This document shows positions 1-5,196 of a DNA stretch of 6,391 nucleotides, piece by piece; positions within the stretch are counted from its first letter, which is position 1; each line of letters begins with the position of its first letter. A program made the position numbers and the translations under genes. Source of the DNA: CAYNYI01 sp964401455 (GTDB lineage Bacteria; Fibrobacterota; OXYB2-FULL-49-7; CAYNYI01); assembly GCA_964401455.1 (NCBI GenBank), contig CAYNYI010000134.1:1-6391 (forward strand). The letters are read 5' to 3'. The notes beneath the pieces are model-generated. The model was not told where the DNA came from. It worked only from the letters and a program-made list of their open reading frames with translations, and made no database searches.

Positions 1-804
1 TTTGTTAAATTTCTTCATATCGCGGTATTCAATGCGTCCGGTGTAGAATGCCATTCCTATAACACAGTCTATTCCCATTTCATGAAGGACCGCGGCTTCT
101 TTGAGAGAGTTAATGCCTCCTGCGGCCGTTATGCGAAGATCGGTGCGATGGCGCAGTTCCCGGAAAAAATCTATATTTATTCCGCGCATCATTCCCTCTG
201 TATGTGTACAGTGTACAAGAAGTTCCGAACAGTAATTTTCAAGCCCTGGCGCGGCATCAAAAATATCTATGCCGGTATCTTTCTTCCAGCCTTTTATCAT
301 AATATGGTTCTCTTTATTTACATCAGCGGCGATAAGAAGTCTGGATTTACCGGTTATGTCGGTGAGTTTTCCAAGGAAGTCATAATCGGGAGATTTCTTC
401 TTTTCGTCATAGACAGAGGAAGAGTAGATTACGCCTTCCGCGCCGTTCTCAAGAAAAAAAGCCGCGTCATCGGGAGTTCGCAGCCCGCCTCCGACTCTTA
501 TACCTCCGTTTTTACATAATTTCGCGATTAGGTCGCGGCTGCTGTCCAGGCTTAAAGCCGCGTCAAGGTCTATGCAGTTTATTTTAAAACCGCTTTTCCT
601 GAAAATGGAGGCCTGCGAGTCCGGTGTATAAGGCCAGATAACCCTGGTTTCCCGCCCCTGCATTTTCTGTACTACGCATGTTATTTTATCATCGGGGGAG
701 AGTCCGGCAGTATTTGCAAGAAGTTCGGGAGTGTCGGTTTCGGAGAAATAACCCTTTATTTCCGATACGGATTTTTTTTCCAGGTCAAGACACTGGATCA
801 GCAT
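1..804 (-). CDS. hisA: HisA-like phosphoribosylformimino-AICAR-ribotide isomerase, divergent, cut by the left edge
   Basis: HisA opens the aminoaldose of ProFAR to the aminoketose PRFAR in cytosolic histidine synthesis. The frame stays open for 268 codons and runs off the window. Visible (βα)8-barrel landmarks are CLDL at 5-8 with a candidate catalytic Asp7, a first phosphate loop RVGGGLRT near 103-110, IAAD with Asp161 before KGW at 171-173, VHCTHTEG at 197-204, AAGGIN at 227-232 and IGMAFYTGR at 249-257. Bacterial HisA usually has a catalytic Thr where His198 sits. The pattern here looks more like yeast HIS6 (IHAADVEG). About 25 extra residues seem to lie between strand 1 and the GGG loop. 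The ATG at 804 was chosen because it keeps strand 1; a weak purine-rich stretch (GAAAGAAG) precedes it. The start overlaps the STAS gene by 20 bp, so the two are probably co-translated. Family assignment is fairly firm. Exact activity is not, because this could be a HisA paralogue. Confidence 0.82.
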   Translation of the reverse strand, partial: MLIQCLDLEKKSVSEIKGYFSETDTPELLANTAGLSPDDKITCVVQKMQGRETRVIWPYTPDSQASIFRKSGFKINCIDLDAALSLDSSRDLIAKLCKNGGIRVGGGLRTPDDAAFFLENGAEGVIYSSSVYDEKKKSPDYDFLGKLTDITGKSRLLIAADVNKENHIMIKGWKKDTGIDIFDAAPGLENYCSELLVHCTHTEGMMRGINIDFFRELRHRTDLRITAAGGINSLKEAAVLHEMGIDCVIGMAFYTGRIEYRDMKKFNK

Positions 805-1156
805 TGTCTTCTTTCATCAACTGATAAAGATCTTCTTCGGATTCGGCGATTCTTACAAGGGTATCGATGTTTGTTTGAGAAAAGATTTCCTCAACGAACG
901 AAGAGGGCCTCAATATATACAGATAACGGTCGAGTTCGGCTAAATTTTTTACTATGGTAATCAATACGCCGAGGGCGGCACTGTCAATATAATCAACATC
1001 GCGCATATCTATTGTTATTATTGAATCCGGATTGGATTCAAGAATTTCATTGATTTTACAGCTGAAAAGATTGATAAGGTCAATGTCGGCATCACCCGAA
1101 AGGCGAAATAGCCGTTTTTTACCGTCTTTTTGAATCTCAAGAACACCGTTTGCCAT
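785..1156 (-). CDS. STAS-domain anti-anti-sigma factor (SpoIIAA/RsbV-like)
   Basis: This 123-residue cytosolic protein is essentially one STAS domain, the usual size for SpoIIAA/RsbV-type antagonists. In that family the unphosphorylated form binds an RsbW-type kinase and frees its sigma factor or other partner. A hydrophobic strand (SIITIDM, 45-51) is followed by DVDYIDSAALGVL (53-65), the canonical D-S-x-x-L-x-x-L phosphorylation loop, with Ser59 as the predicted phosphosite. The C-terminal half has the expected α/β alternation (YLYILRP, then VEEIF and LVRI helices). A longer reading from an ATG at 1213 adds 19 hydrophobic, AT-rich codons unlike STAS N-termini, so the internal ATG at 1156 is preferred. 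Neither start has a good Shine-Dalgarno site. A TTGACA lies 34 bp upstream. The likely partner is the phosphatase/kinase fusion encoded at 2261-4012 on the other strand; that pairing is inferred from family logic and proximity. Confidence 0.88.
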   Translation of the reverse strand: MANGVLEIQKDGKKRLFRLSGDADIDLINLFSCKINEILESNPDSIITIDMRDVDYIDSAALGVLITIVKNLAELDRYLYILRPSSFVEEIFSQTNIDTLVRIAESEEDLYQLMKEDNADPVS

Positions 1157-1165
1157 ATTGTATAA

Positions 1166-1195
1166 AAAATAAATAATAAAATTTCTCCATGTCAA
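1166..1195 (-). promoter_or_regulatory. Possible internal promoter in front of the STAS gene
   Basis: The minus strand has a perfect TTGACA (1195-1190), then an 18-nt spacer and TATTTT (1171-1166), a weak -10 matching 4 of 6 bases. The stretch between the TPR-like ORF and the STAS ATG is very AT-rich, as promoters often are. Transcription would begin almost at the STAS start codon, giving a nearly leaderless message and explaining the missing Shine-Dalgarno site. The poor -10 keeps this tentative. Confidence 0.3.
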
Positions 1196-1213
1196 GTATA
1201 AACGCGTTCGCAT

Positions 1214-1399
1214 TCAGGAATTTCTTACAGCTATTCTGATCATTATGTCTGTAAGCAGATGATATCCCTCCGGATTTTCCGGGTTTTCCTTTAGTATTTT
1301 CATTATTCTGTGCGCGGCTTCTATATAGTGTCCGCGTTCTATGAGTTCGGATTTTACTGTTTTGAGCAGGGCGCTCTGTAACATTTTTGTATCGGCCAT
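1214..1399 (-). CDS. Small TPR-like protein, 61 residues
   Basis: I do not recognise a named family for this short ORF, but it looks real. It has the best ribosome-binding site in the window (GGAGGT, 6 nt before the ATG). Its sequence is helical throughout. RGHYIEAAHRIMKILKENP (22-40) fits the second helix of a tetratricopeptide repeat: Gly-x-Tyr turn, small Ala in mid-helix, Pro at the end. It is followed by ENPEGYHLLTDIMIRI, which resembles the first helix of another repeat. There is no signal peptide or membrane segment, so it is probably a cytosolic interaction module. Its TGA stop is followed at once by an ATG in the same frame, which continues as the open frame of the STAS gene. It is first in the leftward gene set and may act with the STAS protein. 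A role in partner switching is a guess. Confidence 0.6.
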   Translation of the reverse strand: MADTKMLQSALLKTVKSELIERGHYIEAAHRIMKILKENPENPEGYHLLTDIMIRIAVRNS

Positions 1400-1479
1400 T
1401 TTTCCACCTCCCCTTACTATGTATATCGGAAAATTGAGAGCATTTCTTTATTTAGGCCTCATATATTATATTGTTTTCC
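1400..1479. promoter_or_regulatory. Divergent intergenic region between the two gene sets
   Basis: This ~80-bp gap separates the start of the leftward TPR-STAS-hisA set from the rightward membrane-protein gene, so promoters for both directions would be expected here. Rightward, TATATT/TATTAT matches occur at 1462-1472, just before the ATG at 1480. That gene has no Shine-Dalgarno site, so leaderless transcription is possible. A TTGAGA at 1434-1439 is spaced too far from these (22 nt or more) to make a convincing pair. Leftward, a TATACA (1425-1420) lacks a recognisable -35. No operator or riboswitch was seen. Confidence 0.35.
1406..1415 (-). promoter_or_regulatory. Strong Shine-Dalgarno site of the TPR-like ORF
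   Basis: On the minus strand the bases before the ATG at 1399 read AAGGGGAGGT, with the GGAGGT core six nucleotides from the start. This near-perfect match to the 16S rRNA tail is the main support for the 61-codon ORF. It also shows that the organism uses Shine-Dalgarno initiation. Confidence 0.75.
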
Positions 1480-2181
1480 ATGGCAGTAAGAAAACGGCAT
1501 CGCAGCAAAAAAAAAGACAACAGGACTCTTTTTACGGTGCTTGCGGCATTTTTTATGACATTGTTATTGATATATCTCAATGTCAGAGGCGATTCGGATA
1601 AAAGCGCTAAAAGTTCCTCGATAAACGAAATAGGCATTTCAGAAGAAATAATGTGTCACGATCTTAGAAAAACCGGGACGATTAATCTGAACTCCGATGT
1701 CTCGTTTTATTCCGGTTCCGGTGATTATATGTCTTTAAGCAGGCTTAAGGTGAGTTTTTCTTCGGAAACGGCCCTCAGTATTTTGAGAAATACCGTTAAA
1801 TTTGCAAATGTTGAGGATTTGACTATATCTCTGACCGGGCGAAAAATAACAATAGCCGGAACATATACCGGAATCCCTCTGAAAAAAATTCCTTTCACTA
1901 CAACCGGCCTGGTATCCGTTTCCGGAAGAAAAGTAATAATTGGTATACAAAATACTGAATGTGAGAACATCTCTCTTCCCGGTTTCATGCTTAAAATGGT
2001 TATGTTCAGGACGGTTGAAACTTCCGAATTCTGTAAGGTCAAAAACGGGAGAATATATGTAGATACCGGTCTCATTATATCTGAAGTTTCCGGTATCAGG
2101 CTTGAGGTTAATAAAATTTCATACAACGAAGGAGCCTGGAGTATCGAGGGAAGCGTTGAAAAATTGCTGAAAATTTCGTGA
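1480..2181 (+). CDS. Single-pass membrane-anchored protein of unknown function (LmeA/DUF2993-like pattern?)
   Basis: I cannot name this 233-residue protein. It opens with a very basic cytosolic tail (RKRHRSKKK, 4-12), then one hydrophobic segment (about 17-35). The orientation is probably N-in, with about 195 residues outside the inner membrane. The extracytoplasmic part is rich in alternating β-strands, for example LTISLTGRKITIAGTY (114-129), GLVSVSGRKVIIGI (143-156) and a final IRLEVNKISYNEGAWSIEGS (206-225). An LPGFML segment lies at 166-171. The order 'strand pairs, LPG helix, closing paired strands' resembles lipid-binding LmeA/DUF2993 proteins, but that is a visual impression and not a domain call. 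A TTG at 1471 would add three residues. ATG 1480 is preferred, though neither has a Shine-Dalgarno site. A run of nine A's covers the Lys codons 10-12. It lies 79 bp ahead of the phosphatase gene, possibly in the same operon. Confidence 0.75.
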   Translation: MAVRKRHRSKKKDNRTLFTVLAAFFMTLLLIYLNVRGDSDKSAKSSSINEIGISEEIMCHDLRKTGTINLNSDVSFYSGSGDYMSLSRLKVSFSSETALSILRNTVKFANVEDLTISLTGRKITIAGTYTGIPLKKIPFTTTGLVSVSGRKVIIGIQNTECENISLPGFMLKMVMFRTVETSEFCKVKNGRIYVDTGLIISEVSGIRLEVNKISYNEGAWSIEGSVEKLLKIS

Positions 2182-2235
2182 ATAAATGATTTTCGGGCCT
2201 GAATTCGTTATATTGTAGTATAAATGGCTATTCAT

Positions 2236-2249
2236 AATTTTTGAAAATT
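2236..2249. repeat. 14-bp palindrome just upstream of the phosphatase/kinase gene
   Basis: AATTTT and AAAATT flank a central TG, giving perfect 6-bp arms. It lies in the 79-bp gap before 2261, two bases ahead of the Shine-Dalgarno region. It could be an operator half-site pair or a weak hairpin near the ribosome site. It is short and AT-rich, so chance is a fair alternative. Confidence 0.25.
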
Positions 2250-2250
2250 C

Positions 2251-2257
2251 CGGGAGG
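2251..2257 (+). promoter_or_regulatory. Shine-Dalgarno site of the phosphatase/kinase gene
   Basis: CGGGAGG ends three bases before the ATG at 2261, so the AGG core sits at a short but workable distance. It fixes the start of the 583-codon gene and separates it from the upstream membrane-protein gene as an independent initiation site. A TATAAA at 2219-2224 could be a -10 element, but no convincing -35 was found upstream. Confidence 0.7.
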
Positions 2258-2260
2258 AAA

Positions 2261-4012
2261 ATGGAAAGATACAGCTTCATGACCTATTCAGAGGGAGCTT
2301 TTCTCTTTGACAGGGTTCCGGGTCCGGTATGTATTACCGGTACAGCATATGAGCTTATATACAGTAATGACTATTTTACTGAATTGTTTGCTGTCGCAAA
2401 GTCCGGAAAGGAAAAGAAAAAACTTTTAGACATTCTCAGTATGACTCCGGAGGATCTCAAGGACCTAGAAAATACCGTTTTTGTTGAAGCGGCAGAATAT
2501 TCCTCAGAAGATATTCCTGTAACGCTTCCATCCGGGAGAAAGCTCATTCTGAATATTCTTGTTCTTCCGCTTCACGAAGGTGTTACGCTTAAGGGCTTTA
2601 TGTTTTTCTTTCGTGATATTACCGCGGAGCAGAATATTCAGGACAAGTATATGGAAATGTATAAGAAGGAAAAACATGACAGGGAGCGCCTGAATGTACT
2701 TCTTCAGCACCTTCAGCATAAAAAGAATGAGATAGAAAGACTGAATATACACCTGAATAATATGGTCCGCGAGAGGACCCTTGAACTTGAGAAATCAAGA
2801 AACAGTCTCCAGACCGCATATGAGAGCATGAACCAGGAACTTGAGACAGCAAGGGCCATTCAACAGGGTATAATTCCTGATAAAATTCCTGAAATCGGAG
2901 GAATGCGAATGAACTCGCTCTATATTCCAACAGGAAAAGTCGGAGGAGACCTTTATGATATTTTCCGGATAAATGAATACTGTACCGGTTTTATAATATA
3001 TGATGTCTCCGGTCACGGTGTGCCGGCCGCGTTTATTTCCGCAATGGCCAAGATTACTTTCCGAAATCATATGCGTTCCGAGAAATCTCTGGTTGATGTG
3101 CTTCGGAAGGTCAACTCTGAAATTTGCGATAACATTCATACCGAGCATTATCTGACAGCTTTCATAGCTGTTTTCGACAGAATGCGAAATGAACTCCGTT
3201 ACTCAAAAGCCGGACATTGCAAACCTATCATATTAAGAAAAAAAGAAAATAGAACAGAGCGGCTCGATACCGACGGTTTCTTTGTAGGAATGTTCAAAGA
3301 CGTCCACTTTGAGCAGAAAACCGTTTCTATGAATGCAGGTGACAGACTGTTTCTGTTTACTGACGGTTTATATGAGATATTTAATCCTGAGATGGAACTG
3401 TACGGACAGGAACGGCTTGAAGATTCAATAAAACAAAATGCTTCCAAAGCGGTAAAAGATACTGCAGATGCACTTATTGAAGACCAGAAAAAATTTTTAT
3501 CGGGACGCCCGCGTGATGATGACGTAACTCTTCTTGTCGCCGAGATAACCGATCCACCGGTACTCGAAATACTGAAAACCGAATGCGGTATGAATAATTG
3601 CAGCGATGTAAGGGTTGAGATTATCCATTCGGGAGACAGCCTGGAGAAAAAAATCAGTCCTGTGTTGTACCTTCTCGATCGTTTTAAATATTCCAATAAA
3701 GACATCAGACAACTGAAAACGGTTTATTTTGAACTGCTTCTTAATGCGGTTGAGCACGGTAATAAAAAAGAACCTGATAAGAGCGCCTTTATGATCTACA
3801 CCATAAATTCCGAGAAAGTTACGCTCGCGATATTAGATGAGGGTGAGGGTTTTAATTCAAAAGAGGTACTGAAGCATCCTCGCTACGGGGAGGCTCTCGC
3901 GGCGGGCGGAACCGGGATACTTCTTTCCGAGAGGTTTCTGGACAAAATGGAATACAATAAAAAAGGAAACCGCGTTTTAACCGAAAAACTGAGGTCCGGG
4001 TTTAGAGAATGA
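2261..4012 (+). CDS. PAS / coiled-coil / SpoIIE-type PP2C phosphatase fused to an RsbW-like anti-sigma ATPase
   Basis: This 583-residue cytosolic regulator has no membrane segment. Residues ~10-125 look like a PAS sensor (VPGPVCITG, YSNDYF, closing FFFRDIT). Residues ~126-200 form a coiled coil ending in the signalling helix ELETARAIQQGIIP, typical of RsbU-like phosphatases. The SpoIIE/PP2C domain (~200-430) keeps its metal-site acidic residues: GGDLYD (Asp230, Asp233), DVSGHG (Asp248), FTDGLYE (Asp368) and RDDDVTLL (Asp419-421). The C-terminal ~140 residues form a GHKL ATPase of the RsbW/SpoIIAB class: N-box ELLLNAVEHGN (491-501, Asn495), G1 DEGEGF (526-531) and a glycine loop GGTGILL (549-555). 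In the family, the phosphatase reactivates a STAS antagonist and the ATPase phosphorylates it. The STAS protein encoded at 785-1156 is the obvious candidate substrate. The gene ends in an ATGA overlap with the next. Domain assignment is firm; the partner and the sensed signal are inferred. Confidence 0.93.
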   Translation: MERYSFMTYSEGAFLFDRVPGPVCITGTAYELIYSNDYFTELFAVAKSGKEKKKLLDILSMTPEDLKDLENTVFVEAAEYSSEDIPVTLPSGRKLILNILVLPLHEGVTLKGFMFFFRDITAEQNIQDKYMEMYKKEKHDRERLNVLLQHLQHKKNEIERLNIHLNNMVRERTLELEKSRNSLQTAYESMNQELETARAIQQGIIPDKIPEIGGMRMNSLYIPTGKVGGDLYDIFRINEYCTGFIIYDVSGHGVPAAFISAMAKITFRNHMRSEKSLVDVLRKVNSEICDNIHTEHYLTAFIAVFDRMRNELRYSKAGHCKPIILRKKENRTERLDTDGFFVGMFKDVHFEQKTVSMNAGDRLFLFTDGLYEIFNPEMELYGQERLEDSIKQNASKAVKDTADALIEDQKKFLSGRPRDDDVTLLVAEITDPPVLEILKTECGMNNCSDVRVEIIHSGDSLEKKISPVLYLLDRFKYSNKDIRQLKTVYFELLLNAVEHGNKKEPDKSAFMIYTINSEKVTLAILDEGEGFNSKEVLKHPRYGEALAAGGTGILLSERFLDKMEYNKKGNRVLTEKLRSGFRE

Positions 4013-5196
4013 GCGTCTTTTGCCGGAAGGTGCTTTTTTATAATTATTCCTCCGGCCGGGGTGGAGCGGAGATATCACTTCTGGAACTTCTTGAGAATAT
4101 TGACCGCAGCCGTTTTCTTCCGGTACTTTTTACTTTCGATGATAAAAGCACTCTTGCCAAAAAGGTCTCGGAATTGAATATCTCGGTTATAGGTATAGCG
4201 CAGGAGCACCGCCCTTTTTTTTATTCCGGAAAAACGGATTCGGGCGGGGCCGTGAAGCGCTTGATTAATTTTATCAGATGGCTTAAGGTGCCGTTACTTC
4301 TCGCCGCTGCCGCAAAAAAAGAAGAAGCATCGCTTATTCATACAAATAACTTTATGTCTCACATCACCGGGGCTGTCGCTTCTTTTATGGCTGGTATTCC
4401 CTGTGTGTGGCATATCAGAGATACTTTTGGTTTGTTCTCGCTACATCGGTTTCTGTTATTCTCGGTTTCTTTTATTTTGCGGCCTTATTCTATTTCGATA
4501 TCTGATTTCGTAAAACAAAAACTTCCCTTTCCACTCAGGCAAAAAAGCCGCAGAGTGTACAATGGAGTTACCGTCAAAAGCACACAGAAAAAGAGAAGTG
4601 TGCTTTATTCAAAAATTTACAATACGGGAGACTTCCTTGTCCTTTTTTCGGGAAGGCTTGTCCCCTGGAAGGGCGTCGGAATATTGATTGAAGCCATGAA
4701 TTGCGACAGCATATCCAAACTTCCCGTAAAACTTGTTATTGCCGGAGAAACACTTTACTGGAAGAATAATTATGAAAAAAATCTGCGAGAATTTGTCCGG
4801 AGCGAAGCTCTGGAAGACAAGGTCTTTTTTACGGGCTATATAGAGAATATTTTTGATTATATACATTCATGTGATCTATTTGTATCTGCATCCTTAAACG
4901 AGCCTTTCGGCAGATCGCCGGCGGAGGCAATGGCGGCCGGTAAACCTGTTCTGGCTCATCAGTCGGGAGGTCCGGCGGAATACATAAAAGACGGGGAAAA
5001 CGGCTTTTTTACAACCGGCTGTTCGCCGGAAGCTTACGCCGAAAAAATCGCTGAATTGTATGAGCATAGAGACTCTCTGCCGGAGGTCGGGCGGCGGGCC
5101 TCGGAAACCGCTAAAAGGCTGTTTAATCCGGAAAATTACGCAGATAGTGTTTCCAAAGTCTTTATTGAAGCGGCCGGAGAAAGGGGGCGGGACTGA
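4009..5196 (+). CDS. GT4-family glycosyltransferase (GT-B fold)
   Basis: This 395-residue enzyme should transfer a sugar from a nucleotide-activated donor to a glycan or lipid-linked acceptor at the cytosolic face of the membrane. The N-terminal Rossmann domain begins with VLFYNYSSGRGGAE, whose GGAE (18-21) is typical of the GT4 acceptor domain, and carries HTNNF (111-115) and WHIRDTF (134-140). The hinge YNGV (184-187) leads into the donor-binding half: SGRLVPWKG (214-222, Arg216 and Lys221), FFTGYIEN (273-280), the E-x7-E motif EPFGRSPAE (Glu298, Glu306) and GGPAEYI (320-326). Length is normal and all motifs are intact. Donor and acceptor cannot be told from sequence. Its ATG overlaps the previous stop (ATGA) and has only weak purines upstream, so translation is probably coupled to the regulator. 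With the following GT9 gene it probably belongs to lipopolysaccharide or surface-glycan assembly. Confidence 0.93.
   Translation: MSVFCRKVLFYNYSSGRGGAEISLLELLENIDRSRFLPVLFTFDDKSTLAKKVSELNISVIGIAQEHRPFFYSGKTDSGGAVKRLINFIRWLKVPLLLAAAAKKEEASLIHTNNFMSHITGAVASFMAGIPCVWHIRDTFGLFSLHRFLLFSVSFILRPYSISISDFVKQKLPFPLRQKSRRVYNGVTVKSTQKKRSVLYSKIYNTGDFLVLFSGRLVPWKGVGILIEAMNCDSISKLPVKLVIAGETLYWKNNYEKNLREFVRSEALEDKVFFTGYIENIFDYIHSCDLFVSASLNEPFGRSPAEAMAAGKPVLAHQSGGPAEYIKDGENGFFTTGCSPEAYAEKIAELYEHRDSLPEVGRRASETAKRLFNPENYADSVSKVFIEAAGERGRD
5176..5187 (+). promoter_or_regulatory. Shine-Dalgarno site supporting a CTG start for the GT9 gene
   Basis: GGAGAAAGGGGG lies within the end of the GT4 gene, and its AAGGGGG part ends 5 nt before the CTG at 5193. 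No ATG, GTG or TTG exists in this frame between the upstream in-frame TGA (5166-5168) and TTG 5274. That TTG has no ribosome site of its own. The G-rich block therefore decides in favour of the CTG start, though it could also be chance within the GT4 codons. Confidence 0.5.

Noticed and set aside
205..217. TGTACA-G-TGTACA inverted repeat resembling an operator
   Set aside because: It falls in the HisA-like coding sequence over the conserved LVHCTH strand, far from any start, so protein constraint explains it.
82..519. 145-codon open frame on the plus strand
   Set aside because: It runs antisense to the HisA-like gene, whose frame has clear barrel motifs. The plus-strand translation has no recognisable domain and no ribosome site.
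1157..1213. N-terminal extension of the STAS protein from ATG 1213
   Set aside because: The 19 added residues are hydrophobic and aromatic, encoded by promoter-like AT-rich DNA, and unlike STAS N-termini. No Shine-Dalgarno site precedes ATG 1213.
1214..1216. TGA as a sense codon (alternative genetic code)
   Set aside because: TGA ends the phosphatase, GT4, membrane-protein and STAS genes at natural lengths, and TGG is used for tryptophan throughout.
1341..1601. 86-codon plus-strand open frame spanning the divergent gap
   Set aside because: It overlaps the TPR-like ORF antisense and the membrane-protein gene in another frame. Both of those have better coding character.
2169..2194. GAAAAT ... 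ATTTTC inverted repeat at the end of the membrane-protein gene as a terminator
   Set aside because: The arms are only 6 bp and AT-rich around a ~14-nt loop, with no T-run. It is too weak to call.
3199..3705. 168-codon open frame on the minus strand within the phosphatase gene
   Set aside because: It is antisense to the SpoIIE and ATPase domains, is serine/arginine-rich in the way of shadow frames, and matches nothing.
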